64,000 bases of DNA, taken from assembly GCA_963811895.1 (NCBI GenBank), contig CAWETE010000014.1, positions 8,291 to 72,290 of the forward strand, read 5' to 3'. Positions within the stretch are counted from its first letter, which is position 1. Each line of letters opens with the position of its first letter. Below, piece after piece: positions 1 through 7,613 of the stretch. Both the position numbers and the translations under genes were made by a program. Below the pieces are notes generated by a model. That model saw only the letters and a program-made list of their open reading frames with translations, ran no database searches and had not been told where the DNA came from. The DNA comes from DASSUW01 sp963811895. GTDB lineage: Bacteria; Actinomycetota; Thermoleophilia; Solirubrobacterales; Solirubrobacteraceae.

Positions 1-85
1 GGCGGGTGGCGACAAGCGGACTGTGCCCGTCGCCGGGTGCCTTCAACCAGGATTCGCCCGCCGGCCCTGCGATCCTCTCTGCCGA

Positions 86-1261
86 ATGGAGTCCGACGCG
101 CTCTATGCCGCCCTCGTCGCGTTCGCCGCCGCCGCCGTCCTGACGCCGGTGGTGGCGCGGATGGCGCGCCGGATCGGCGCCGTCGACGAGATGAAGGAGC
201 GCGGGCTGGCGAGCGAGGCGACGCCGCTGCTCGGCGGCCTGGCCATCTTCGCCGGGGTGCTGATCGCCGCGCTCGTCTTCATGCCCGACAACGAGCGCAC
301 GCGCGGGATCCTCGTGGCCGCGGCGCTGATCACCATCGTCGGCGCGCTCGACGACGTGCGCGAGCTGCCGCCGTGGATCAAGCTCGCCGGCCAGGTGGTG
401 GCGGCGCTCGTGCTCGTCAACGCCGGCGTCGTCGTCGAGAACATCACCTTCCCGTTCCTCGGCCCGCTCGAGTTCGGCGACTTCGGCGGCCCGCTGACCG
501 TGATCGGCATCGTCGCCGTGATCAACGTCGTCAACTTCTCGGACGGCGTCGACGGGCTCGCGGCCGGGGTCTGCGCCATCAGCGCCGTCGCCTTCTCGAT
601 CATCGCCTTCGACCTGGGTCGCGACGCCGCCGGCGTGCTGGCGGCGATCACGGCCGGCGCGGCGCTCGGCTTCCTCGTGCACAACTTCCACCCGGCGTCG
701 GTCTTCATGGGCGACTGCGGCTCCAACCTGCTCGGCCTGCTGCTCGGCGCGGTGATCATCGAGGGCTCGCTGAAGACCAACGCCCTGATCGCCCTCGTCG
801 TGCCGCTCGTGGTGCTCGCCGTGCCGTTCCTGGACACCGGCTTCGTGGTCATGAAGCGGATCAAGTACCGCCGGCCCGTCTATCGCGGCGACTCCAACCA
901 CTTCCACCACCGCTTCCACCGGATCGGCTTCAGCCAGCGGCGCACCGTCCTCTACCTCTACGCCTGGACGATCACCATGGCCGGCCTGGCCGTGGCGCTG
1001 CGCTTCATCCCGTACTCGGAGAGCAGCGGCCATCTCGACCCGGGCTGGACGGCGGCCGTCGCCGCCTGCTTCGTGATCGCGCTGGCGGCCAGCGCCTACC
1101 TCGTCTACGTGCTCGAGATCCTCAAGCTGCGGCGGCTGCGCGCCTGGCAGCTGCGCCGCACCGACCCCGGCACGACCGAGTTCGAGATCGACGAGAGCGT
1201 CCGCCGCGATCTCGAGACCGGCGAGTTCCAGGCCGTGTCGGGTTCGAATCCGTACGGGTAA
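86..1261 (+). CDS. WecA/TagO-like undecaprenyl-phosphate sugar-1-phosphate transferase
   Basis: Polytopic membrane enzyme of glycosyltransferase family 4 (MraY/WecA/TagO), predicted to move a sugar-1-phosphate (usually GlcNAc-1-P) from its UDP carrier to undecaprenyl phosphate, starting an envelope polysaccharide. Seen directly: about ten hydrophobic helices, the Asp pair in GALDDVREL, the nucleotide/metal motif NFSDGVDGLAAG, FMGDCGSNLLG, and the C-terminal HFHHRF motif diagnostic of the WecA branch rather than MraY. The ATG at 86 gives 391 residues and begins just before the first helix; an upstream in-frame ATG at 23 would add a non-membrane tail. About 45 cytoplasmic residues follow the last helix. 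Sugar specificity is not readable. Confidence 0.9.
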   Translation: MESDALYAALVAFAAAAVLTPVVARMARRIGAVDEMKERGLASEATPLLGGLAIFAGVLIAALVFMPDNERTRGILVAAALITIVGALDDVRELPPWIKLAGQVVAALVLVNAGVVVENITFPFLGPLEFGDFGGPLTVIGIVAVINVVNFSDGVDGLAAGVCAISAVAFSIIAFDLGRDAAGVLAAITAGAALGFLVHNFHPASVFMGDCGSNLLGLLLGAVIIEGSLKTNALIALVVPLVVLAVPFLDTGFVVMKRIKYRRPVYRGDSNHFHHRFHRIGFSQRRTVLYLYAWTITMAGLAVALRFIPYSESSGHLDPGWTAAVAACFVIALAASAYLVYVLEILKLRRLRAWQLRRTDPGTTEFEIDESVRRDLETGEFQAVSGSNPYG

Positions 1262-1283
1262 CCGCACTTGCGTTCACGCAGGG

Positions 1284-1346
1284 GTCACCTGTAACGTCCT
1301 GCGGACCGTACGACCGACCGCACACGCGGAAGGAGGTGAGCAGGAC
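1284..1346 (+). promoter_or_regulatory. 5' leader that can sequester the Shine-Dalgarno of a 27-codon ORF
   Basis: A perfect Shine-Dalgarno AGGAGGTGA (1331-1339) lies 9 nt before the ATG at 1349. Two upstream segments can pair with or enclose it: TCACCT (1285-1290) is complementary to AGGTGA within it, and GTCCTGC (1296-1302) pairs with GCAGGAC (1340-1346), holding the site in the loop. The pairings are mutually competing. No known riboswitch consensus was recognised; a regulatory role is inference. Confidence 0.35.
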
Positions 1347-1348
1347 AG

Positions 1349-1432
1349 ATGCAGAGCATGCGCCACTCGTTCAATTGGCAGATCGCCATGGACGCCGGCG
1401 TGCTCCGGCGTCCGCTCCTGCTCGCGCTCTAG
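1349..1432 (+). CDS. Small ORF, 27 residues, possible leader peptide
   Basis: ATG-initiated 27-codon frame preceded by an ideally placed strong Shine-Dalgarno (AGGAGGTGA, 1331-1339), ending with TAG at 1430-1432. The predicted peptide is Met- and Leu/Arg-rich (begins MQSMRHSFNW, ends RRPLLLAL). A perfect 8-bp hairpin, GACGCCGG (1391-1398) with CCGGCGTC (1405-1412) and a 6-nt loop, sits inside the coding part, so translation would disrupt it. This arrangement resembles an attenuating leader peptide for the 61-residue gene downstream, but no run of one amino acid that would indicate the sensed residue is present. I do not recognise a family. It could simply be a translated small protein. Confidence 0.4.
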   Translation: MQSMRHSFNWQIAMDAGVLRRPLLLAL

Positions 1433-1492
1433 CAGTTCTTCTCGGTCGCGGGCAGCAGCACCACTGCCGCCCGTGACCTGCATAGGTTCACC

Positions 1493-1520
1493 GCCGAAAG
1501 CCGGCACGGGCGGCTCCCGT
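1493..1520 (+). promoter_or_regulatory. Tandem hairpins upstream of 61-residue ORF
   Basis: Two adjacent perfect small stems: GCCG (1493-1496)/CGGC (1502-1505), and ACGGG (1506-1510)/CCCGT (1516-1520), each with a 5-nt loop. They lie 28 bases before the ATG at 1549. A short dyad ACCT-GCAT-AGGT also lies nearby around 1478-1487. Likely part of the 5' untranslated region; function unknown. Confidence 0.3.
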
Positions 1521-1548
1521 CCAAATCAACACCAGGGAGCCACATCCC

Positions 1549-1734
1549 ATGCATTCGCTGAACCACCCGGCCTACGCCCGCTCCGTTGAAGCAGAGCGCG
1601 TCCAGGCCGCCAAGGGCCGCGCCAGAGCGGCGCGCCTGCAGCACCCCCCGCCGGTCCGGAGCCGTGCCGCCTACGTGGCCGCGCGGGTCGCCCGCCGGCT
1701 GGACTCCGCGACGGCCCGCAAGGCCGTCGCCTGA
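1549..1734 (+). CDS. Small basic hypothetical protein, 61 residues
   Basis: A 61-residue, Arg/Ala-rich, basic protein (begins MHSLNHPAYARS) with GGGAG about 10 bases before the ATG. It has no membrane segment or signal peptide and no motif I recognise. It ends 45 bases before a strong hairpin terminator (1780-1811), so it looks like the last gene of a short transcript that also carries the structured leader and 27-codon ORF. Third-position G/C use matches real genes. The amphipathic, Ala/Arg-rich composition would allow one or two helices. Function unknown. Confidence 0.45.
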   Translation: MHSLNHPAYARSVEAERVQAAKGRARAARLQHPPPVRSRAAYVAARVARRLDSATARKAVA

Positions 1735-1779
1735 GCCGAGGCGCGTTCCCCTTCGTGTCCAACGCTCACTCATCACGTT

Positions 1780-1811
1780 GCGCCCCCGGCCGAGCTCAGG
1801 GCCGGGGGCGC
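1780..1811 (+). terminator. Strong 12-bp hairpin terminator
   Basis: Perfect inverted repeat GCGCCCCCGGCC (1780-1791) and GGCCGGGGGCGC (1800-1811) with an 8-nt loop. There is only a short TT after the stem, as is common in high-GC actinobacteria. It separates the 61-residue ORF from the cupin gene, and supports a cupin start downstream of it. Confidence 0.7.
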
Positions 1812-1850
1812 TTCGCGCGCCGGCGTGTCGTCTACCCTGTCGACCGCCTC

Positions 1851-2216
1851 GTGCAGACCGTCCGCCTCGAAGAGCGCGAGCCGTTCATCACCGCCGACGG
1901 CTCCACCATCCGCGAGCTCGCCGGCGTGCCCTCGGGCAACGCCGTCAACCAGTCGCTCGCGCAGGCGACCGTTCCGCCGGGCGGCGAGACGGTCGAGCAC
2001 TACCACCGCCGGGCCGAGGAGATCTACCACTTCACCTCCGGCTCCGGGCGGATGCGCCTGGGCGCCGAGGAGGCCGAGGTGCAGGCGGGCGACACCGTCG
2101 TCATCGCGCCGGGCGTGCCGCACAAGCTGTGGAACCCGGGCGAGGAGGACCTCGTGCTGCTGTGCTGCTGCGCGCCGCCGTACTCGCACGACGACACCGT
2201 GCTGCTCGAGGGCTGA
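1851..2216 (+). CDS. Cupin-fold protein
   Basis: Single-domain cupin of 121 residues. Motif 1 is visible as GGETVEHYHRRAEEIYHFTSG with the metal-binding His/His/Glu set, and motif 2 as GDTVVIAPGVPHKLWN with the second His, so the metal site looks intact. The GTG at 1851 is chosen because the earlier in-frame ATG at 1755 would run through the terminator hairpin. Cys-Cys-Cys near the end (LLCCCAPPYSHDD) is unusual. The stop overlaps the ATG of the next gene by one base, indicating co-transcription with the lipoprotein and PPOX genes. Substrate unknown: the family includes isomerases, dioxygenases and sugar-binding proteins. Confidence 0.8.
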   Translation: MQTVRLEEREPFITADGSTIRELAGVPSGNAVNQSLAQATVPPGGETVEHYHRRAEEIYHFTSGSGRMRLGAEEAEVQAGDTVVIAPGVPHKLWNPGEEDLVLLCCCAPPYSHDDTVLLEG

Positions 2217-3271
2217 TGCGCGTCCTGGCCGCGCTGGCCGCCGCCGTGGCGCTGGCCGGCTGCGGCTCGGAGCGCAGCGCCGTCACGGCGGGCGGCCGGG
2301 TCGTCGGCGACAACCTCACCGTCTACGCCTCGGTGCCGGACCCGGCGCGCGGCGTCGGGCGCGACATGGTCGACGCCTCGAAGCTCGCGATCGCCCAGGC
2401 CGGCGGCAAGGTGGGCGACTTCGGCATCAACTTCGTCGCCGTCGACGAGGGCTCGCTCGGCGAGCCGGACCCGCCGCGCGTGGCGGGCGCCGCCGCCGAG
2501 GAGGCGATCCGCGACCCGCAGATGATCGCCGTCGTCGGCGCCGTGCGCTCGGACACCGCGATGACCTCGCTGCCGCTCTTCAACGCCGCCGGCATCCTGC
2601 TCGTCAGCCCCGGCGCGGGCTACGCCGGCTTCACCGCTCCGGTCGCGGCCGGCGAGCCCGACCGCTGGTACCCGTCCGGCCGCCCGACCTTCGCGCGCGT
2701 GATCGAGGACGACACCGAGCAGGCGCGCGCCCTGCTGCGCGCCGCCGGCCGCGGGAAGGTGGCGATCGAGGGCGAGGTCGGCAAGGTCGCCTCGGAGCAG
2801 GTGGAGGCGCTGCAGGAGGCCGGCGGCGACCGGATCGTGGAGGACCTGCGGCGCGCCGACGCCGTGATCTACGTGGGCAGCGAGCTGCGGGCCGCGAAGG
2901 GCGTCGCCGAATCGCTCACACGCGAGGCGCCGTCGGCCACGCTCGTGTTCGGCGACGAGCTCACGCGCGCCGGCCTGCCGCGCCGGCTCAGCCGCTCCGC
3001 CCGCCGCCGCGCCGTCTTCGTCACCGCCGCTCCCGAGCCGGGCTCCGAACCGGAGTTCGAGGCCGCCTTCGAGCAGGAGTTCGGCCGCGAGCCCGATCCC
3101 TACGCCGTGCTGACCTGGCGCGCCACGCAGGGCGTGCTCGACGCGCTCGCCGTGGCCGGCCGGCGCGCCAACCTTCGCCGCATCGTGGCCGAGCGCTTCC
3201 TCGCGTCGCCCCCGCCCCCGAGCGCCTTCTCCGCCTTCCGCATGCGCGACGGCGAGCGGGAGTACCTGTGA
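2216..3271 (+). CDS. Periplasmic-binding-protein-like lipoprotein (type 1 fold, LivJ-like)
   Basis: 351-residue exported lipoprotein: short hydrophobic signal ending in the lipobox LAGC (Cys about residue 19), then a type-1 periplasmic binding fold like the branched-chain amino-acid receptors (LivJ). Features include DASKLAIAQAGGKVGDF near the N-terminus, VVGAVRSDTAMTSLPLFNAAGILLVSPG at the lobe 1 hinge and an NxxY-like C-terminal half. No permease or ATPase genes are adjacent, so it may work as an orphan sensor or with a remote transporter. It starts on the last base of the cupin stop and its own stop overlaps the GTG of the PPOX gene. Ligand unknown. Confidence 0.75.
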   Translation: MRVLAALAAAVALAGCGSERSAVTAGGRVVGDNLTVYASVPDPARGVGRDMVDASKLAIAQAGGKVGDFGINFVAVDEGSLGEPDPPRVAGAAAEEAIRDPQMIAVVGAVRSDTAMTSLPLFNAAGILLVSPGAGYAGFTAPVAAGEPDRWYPSGRPTFARVIEDDTEQARALLRAAGRGKVAIEGEVGKVASEQVEALQEAGGDRIVEDLRRADAVIYVGSELRAAKGVAESLTREAPSATLVFGDELTRAGLPRRLSRSARRRAVFVTAAPEPGSEPEFEAAFEQEFGREPDPYAVLTWRATQGVLDALAVAGRRANLRRIVAERFLASPPPPSAFSAFRMRDGEREYL

Positions 3272-3687
3272 CGGCGCACGAGATCATCGACGCCGCCCGC
3301 TACATGGTTCTGGCCACCGCGGACGAGGACGGCGTCCCGTGGGCGTCGCCCGTCTGGTTCGCGCCCGACGGCTACACGCGGTTCCTGTGGGTGTCGCGCG
3401 AGGAGACCCGCCACTCGCGCAACCTCGCCGTCCGGCAGCAGCTGAGCATCGTGATCTTCGACTCGCGCGCGGCGATCGGCACCGGGGAGGGCGTCTACAT
3501 GGACGCCGTGGCCGAGCAGCTCGGCGAGCCGGAGGAGGCGATCGGGATCTTCTCGCGCCGCTCGGTCGCCCAGGGCGGCAGCGAATGGACGGTCGCGGAC
3601 GTCAGCCCGCCGGCCGAGCTGCGCCTCTATCTGGCCACGGCGACCGAGCAGTGGCTCGGCCGCCGTGACCGTCGTCAGGCGTTGTAG
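3268..3687 (+). CDS. Pyridoxamine 5'-phosphate oxidase-family (PPOX) FMN/F420-binding protein
   Basis: 139 residues with the split-barrel flavin-binding signature: YMVLATADEDGVPWASPVWF followed by FLWVSREETRHSRNL and SIVIFDS. Members bind FMN, F420 or heme, so the actual reaction cannot be assigned. The GTG start at 3268 overlaps the preceding stop (GTGA), and the product begins MTAHEIIDAARYM. It is the third gene of the cupin-lipoprotein-PPOX unit. Its last 13 bases overlap a small convergent ORF on the minus strand. Confidence 0.8.
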   Translation: MTAHEIIDAARYMVLATADEDGVPWASPVWFAPDGYTRFLWVSREETRHSRNLAVRQQLSIVIFDSRAAIGTGEGVYMDAVAEQLGEPEEAIGIFSRRSVAQGGSEWTVADVSPPAELRLYLATATEQWLGRRDRRQAL

Positions 3688-3809
3688 CGGCGGTGCGCGA
3701 GCCAGGCGGCGTCGTCGGCGAGGGCCGGCGAGGCGTCGATGCGCTTGAAGCCGCGGCGGTCCTCGGCGACGAGGCCTGAGAAGGTGCGGCGAAGGCTGTT
3801 CAGGTTCAT
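3675..3809 (-). CDS. Small ORF, 44 residues, hypothetical
   Basis: Minus-strand frame from the ATG at 3809 to TGA at 3675, predicted to begin MNLNSLRRTFSGLVAEDRRG and end AWLAHRRYNA. Codon use is high-GC at third positions and it fills an otherwise empty stretch, but no strong Shine-Dalgarno is visible. A 10-bp palindrome GACCATGGTC lies immediately upstream (3812-3821), a possible operator. It converges on and slightly overlaps the PPOX gene. No family recognised. Confidence 0.35.
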   Translation of the reverse strand: MNLNSLRRTFSGLVAEDRRGFKRIDASPALADDAAWLAHRRYNA

Positions 3810-3871
3810 GTGACCATGGTCGCAATCGCGGCCTTCACGGACCACGGGGCCACCCTGTCGACGCCCGTGCG

Positions 3872-3891
3872 GTTGCCCCCTGATGGGGTGC
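3872..3891 (-). terminator. Possible hairpin terminator for the YjbR-like gene
   Basis: CCCC (3876-3879) and GGGG (3885-3888) with flanking partial pairing form a short G/C stem just past the stop of the minus-strand gene at 3903. Weak stem, no T-run. Confidence 0.25.
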
Positions 3892-3902
3892 GGGGAGCCG
3901 TA

Positions 3903-4190
3903 TCAGCGAACGAACGCCAGCGCCTCGCCCGCCAGAGCGCGCCAATCGTGCGCGCCCGGCTCGACTGAGACCCACTCGCGCATCGTGCGCTTGCCGACGA
4001 CGAATGGCTGCGCGCCCGCCGCGGTCAGCGCTGCCACGCGATCGGCGGGCAGCTTCACGACGAGCCGCCCGTCGACCTGCATGGCGAAGATCTTGCCGCC
4101 CACTCGCAGCCCCGGGTTGCTGCCGAACCCGGTGCCCTCGTCGACGCCCGGCTCGCTCAGGAACTCCTTCGCGATCGCGTCGAAGCTCAC
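3903..4190 (-). CDS. MmcQ/YjbR- or TfoX-N-like small protein
   Basis: About 95 residues. Sequence pattern GTGFGSNPGLRVGGKIFAM, then LVVKLPADRVAAL and WVSVEPGAHDWRALAGEALAF, matches the MmcQ/YjbR and TfoX N-terminal families, small alpha/beta DNA-binding-like proteins of poorly known role. The GTG at 4190 is preferred; an ATG at 4217 would leave only 15 bases to the divergent permease start and adds an unconserved Arg-rich tail. Transcribed away from the permease, so the pair may share a short control region of about 40 bases. Function not assigned. Confidence 0.7.
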   Translation of the reverse strand: MSFDAIAKEFLSEPGVDEGTGFGSNPGLRVGGKIFAMQVDGRLVVKLPADRVAALTAAGAQPFVVGKRTMREWVSVEPGAHDWRALAGEALAFVR

Positions 4191-4232
4191 CGCGCGAGCG
4201 TACCGGCCGCCGCGCATGGGTACGGGCCGCCC

Positions 4233-5534
4233 ATGGCCGACACCGCGCTCAAGCCCGCCATCACGCGGACCATGCTGCTGTTCTTCATCGTCGGGGACAT
4301 CCTCGGCGGCGGGATCTACGCGCTCGTCGGCGAGGTGGGCGACAAGGTCGGCGGCGCCTTCTGGACCGGCTTCGCGGTCGCGGGCATCGTCGCCGCGTTC
4401 ACCGCCGCCTCCTATGCCGAGCTCGTCTCCAAGTATCCGCAGGCCGGCGGCGCCGCGCTGTTCGTGCACAAGGCGTTCAAGCTGCCGCTGCTCACCTTCC
4501 TGATCGCCTTCGCGGTCGTGTGCTCGGGCGTCGCTTCGGCCGCCACGCTGGCGACCGCGTTCGGCGGCGACTACCTGAGCGAGTTCGTCGACCTGCCGAC
4601 GGTGCTCGTCGGAGTGGTGGTCATCGGCGTGCTGTCGCTCATCAACTTCCGCGGGATCAAGGAGTCGGTCTCCTTCAACATGGGCTGCACCCTGATCGAG
4701 CTGACCGGCCTCGTCCTCGTCGCCGCCATCGGCGCGGCGTTCCTGTTCGACGGGGGCGGCGACGTCGGCCGCGCGTTCGAGTTCAAGGAGGGCGAGGCGC
4801 CGCTGCTGCTGGTGATCTCGGGCGCCTCGCTCGCGTTCTACGCGCTGATCGGCTTCGAGGACTCGGTCAACGTGGCGGAGGAGACGCGCGACGCGCCGGC
4901 GACCTTCCCGAGCACGCTGTTCCTCGGCCTGGGGATCGCCGGCGCCGTGTACCTGCTCGTGACGATCATCGCGTCGATGGCCGTGCCGACCGACACGCTG
5001 GCCGGCTCCGACGGGCCGCTGCTCGAGGTCGTCCAGCTCGGTCCGCTGGCCATGAACACCAAGGTGTTCTCGGCGATCGCGCTGTTCGCGCTCGTCAACG
5101 GGGCGCTGATCAACATGGTCATGGCGTCGCGGCTGATCTACGGCATGGGGGAGCAGCGCGTGATCCCGCCCTGGTTCGCGAGCGTCCACCCTGGCCGCCG
5201 CACGCCGTGGGCGGGGATCCTGCTCAGCGGATCGCTGGCCGCCGTCCTCGTCGTGATCGGGGACCTGGAGACGCTGGCCGACACGACGGTGCTGCTCCTG
5301 CTGCTCGCCTTCGTCGCCGTGCACGTGTCCGTGCTCGTGCTGCGGCGCACGCCGGTCGACCACGAGCACTTCCGCGCCTGGACGGGCTTCCCGATCCTGG
5401 GCGCGCTGAGCTGCCTCGCCCTGATCGTGCAGAAGCTCGTCGAGGACGCGGTCGTGTTCGCCTACGCCGGCGGACTGCTGGCCGTCGGCCTCGTGCTGTG
5501 GCTGATCAGCTCTCGAGCGTCGCGTCCAGCGTGA
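4233..5534 (+). CDS. APC-family amino acid permease
   Basis: 433-residue transporter of the amino acid-polyamine-organocation superfamily. About twelve hydrophobic segments; the first contains the substrate-binding glycine-rich break GDILGGGIYALVGEVGDKVGG, characteristic of the family. Segment six carries FYALIGFEDSVNVAEETRD, the typical conserved Glu region. It probably imports a cationic or neutral amino acid by proton coupling. It starts 43 bases from the divergent YjbR-like gene and its 3' end overlaps the convergent OsmC gene by 29 bases. No neighbour fixes the substrate. Confidence 0.88.
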   Translation: MADTALKPAITRTMLLFFIVGDILGGGIYALVGEVGDKVGGAFWTGFAVAGIVAAFTAASYAELVSKYPQAGGAALFVHKAFKLPLLTFLIAFAVVCSGVASAATLATAFGGDYLSEFVDLPTVLVGVVVIGVLSLINFRGIKESVSFNMGCTLIELTGLVLVAAIGAAFLFDGGGDVGRAFEFKEGEAPLLLVISGASLAFYALIGFEDSVNVAEETRDAPATFPSTLFLGLGIAGAVYLLVTIIASMAVPTDTLAGSDGPLLEVVQLGPLAMNTKVFSAIALFALVNGALINMVMASRLIYGMGEQRVIPPWFASVHPGRRTPWAGILLSGSLAAVLVVIGDLETLADTTVLLLLLAFVAVHVSVLVLRRTPVDHEHFRAWTGFPILGALSCLALIVQKLVEDAVVFAYAGGLLAVGLVLWLISSRASRPA

Positions 5535-5940
5535 TGTCGCTCACGCCCGCGAGCGCGCGCGAGATGATGCAGCCGTCCTTGGCCGTCTTCGCGGTCTCCT
5601 GGAACGTGCCGTCGTCGATCCCGGGCACGCGCGCCGTGGTCACGAGGTCGATCTGCGAGATCGTCGGGTTGCCGTCGACGTTGCGGATCTGCACCTTGGC
5701 CTGAGTCTCGACCGAGTCCGGCACGTGCCCGGCCTCGGACAGCGCGTGCGAGACCTGCATCGTGAAGCAGCCGGCCAGCGCGGCGCCGATCAGCTCCTCG
5801 GGGTTGGTGGTGCCCTGGTCCTCCTCGAAGCGCGACTTGAAGGTGAACGGGCCCTCCCAGGCGCCGGAGCCCAGCGCCATCCTGCCGTCGCCCTCCTTCA
5901 GGTTGCCCTTCCACTGCGCCGAGGCGTTGCGAGTCGCCAT
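5506..5940 (-). CDS. OsmC/Ohr-family peroxiredoxin-like protein
   Basis: 144-residue OsmC-type protein expected to reduce organic hydroperoxides with paired cysteines. Seen: NPEELIGAALAGCFTMQVSH with the first Cys and KTAKDGCIISRALAGV with the second, at the family positions; N-terminus MATRNASAQWKGNLKEGDGR is typical of OsmC rather than Ohr. Complete length. The start ATG at 5940 lies 43 bases from the divergent MFS gene. It overlaps the 3' end of the permease on the other strand. Likely stress-induced, by family; no regulator is adjacent. Confidence 0.9.
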   Translation of the reverse strand: MATRNASAQWKGNLKEGDGRMALGSGAWEGPFTFKSRFEEDQGTTNPEELIGAALAGCFTMQVSHALSEAGHVPDSVETQAKVQIRNVDGNPTISQIDLVTTARVPGIDDGTFQETAKTAKDGCIISRALAGVSDITLDATLES

Positions 5941-5983
5941 GTCGAATGCTCCCCTGGTCGGTGTTTGACGGGAGCTTGGCAGC

Positions 5984-7601
5984 ATGTGGGGCATCCACGT
6001 CCTGCTCCTCCTCGCCGCCGGGCTCGTGCTGGCCGACGCCTCGGTCGTCACGCTCGCCCTGCCGCCGGTCATCGCCGAGCTCGACGCGTCGGTCGAGCAG
6101 GCCGCCGCGGTGCTCGGCGTCTACACGTTCGTGCTGGCGGTGGCGCTGCCGCTCGTGGTCCGCCTGCCCGCGCGGACGCTCGCGGCGGGCGGCGCGCTCG
6201 TGTTCGGCGTCGCCTCGGCCGGCTGCGGCGTCGCGGACTCGATCGAGGCGCTGCTCGTGCTCCGCGGCGTGCAGGCGCTGGGCGGCGCGGCGCTGCTGGT
6301 CGGCGCGTTCACGCTGCTCGACGCCGGCGGCACGCGCCGCCGCGTGTGGACGGCGGTGGCGATCTTCGGCTTCGCCGCCGGCCCCGCGCTCGGCGGCGTG
6401 TTGACGCAGGCGTTCGACTGGCGGGCGATCTTCCTGGCCCAGGTCCCCATCGCACTCGCCGCATCGATTGTCGCCTTTTACACCGCCACGGTGGATAACC
6501 CGACAACCGGTGCCCGGCGCCTCCTTCAATGCCCGGGGTTCGCTGGGCCCGCTGATCGCGCTCGCGCTCCTCTCCGCCGCCCTCGTCGGCGTCATCTTCC
6601 TGCTCGTCCTGCTGCTGATCACCGGCTGGTCGGTCGAGCCGCTGGCCGCCGCCGCGGCGGTCACCGTGCTGCCGATCGCCGCGGTCCTCGCCGCGCGCGT
6701 GCGCGGTCCCGCGCGCACGCGAGCGGCCGCCGGCGCCCTCCTCGTGGCCGGCGGCGTGCTCGCCCTCGCCTTCCTCCCGGGCGCCTCGCTGTGGTGGACC
6801 GTCCTGCCGCAGGCGATGGCCGGCGCCGGCCTCGGCCTCGCGCTGCCCGCCCTCGCCGGCGAGCTGCTGCCCGAGGACACCGCCGAGCAGGCCGCCAACC
6901 TGCTCGCGATCCGCCACGCCGGCATCACCGTCGCGCTGATCCTGCTCGCGCCGGTCGCGTCAGCGCAGCTCGACGACGCGGTCGACGACACCCGCATCAA
7001 GGGCGCCGCGCTCGTGCTCGACGCCCGCCTCCCCCCGCTCGAGAAGCTCTCGCTGGCGGGCACGCTGCTGGCCGACATCGACCCGGTCGACCCGCGCGGC
7101 CAGCTCGAGGAGGGGCTCGCCGTCGCCGACGTGGATCCCGAGGACCGCGCGGCGTTCGACGAGCTCGCCACGCGCGCCGACGAGATGCTCGTGGCCGGCG
7201 TGCAGGCCGCCTTCGCGCCGGCCTTCGCGATCTGCGGCGCGCTCGCGCTGCTCGCCGCGCTCGCGCTCGTCCCGCGCGACCGCCGGGTGCTCGCCGCCGG
7301 CGCCGCGGCCGTCGTGCTGGCGGGCGGCGCCGCGCTCGCCCGGCCGGCGCTCGCGCCCGAGCCCGTCACGCTCGCCGACCCGTGCCAGTCCCGGGACCTG
7401 CCGAGCACCGGCGGGCTCGAGGGCGCGATCCAGGACGTCGCGCTGGTCGCGCTCGACCGCGCGGCCTGCCGATTCGGCTCCTCGCGCGAGGAGCTCGCGC
7501 TGGCGCTCGTCGACGCGGACGCGCGCGAGGACTACGAACGCGAGTACGGGGTGGACCCGCGCAGCATCGGCGGACTGCTCGGCGGCGTGCTCGGGTTCTA
7601 A
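5984..7601 (+). CDS. MFS transporter with soluble C-terminal extension (frame broken near 6468-6540)
   Basis: Major facilitator of the DHA2/EmrB type. The first frame (from ATG 5984) holds five or six helices including LPPVIAELDASVEQAAAVLG and RGVQALGGAALLVGAFTLLD. The second half, in the +1 frame, resumes with GPLIALALLSAALVG and continues through the remaining helices. One extra base between about 6468 and 6540 explains the break. Just there lies a 39-bp AT-richer nested inverted repeat (6468-6506). After the last helix are roughly 80 residues not found in ordinary MFS pumps (begins LADPCQSRDLPSTGG, two Cys). Either a consensus error or a genuine inactivation. Confidence 0.7.
6468..6506. 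repeat. 39-bp nested inverted repeat within MFS gene
   Basis: TTGTCG (6468-6473) and CGACAA (6501-6506) flank an inner hairpin CACCG (6481-6485)/CGGTG (6489-6493). The segment is more AT-rich than its surroundings and coincides with the reading-frame break. It may be a small insertion or a coincidental dyad. Confidence 0.35.
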
Positions 7602-7613
7602 CCTCTTCGGTCG

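Noticed and set aside
1262..1548. Leader considered as cobalamin, c-di-AMP, c-di-GMP or glutamine riboswitch
   Set aside because: No conserved core of these classes was recognised; only generic hairpins are supported, so it was left unnamed.
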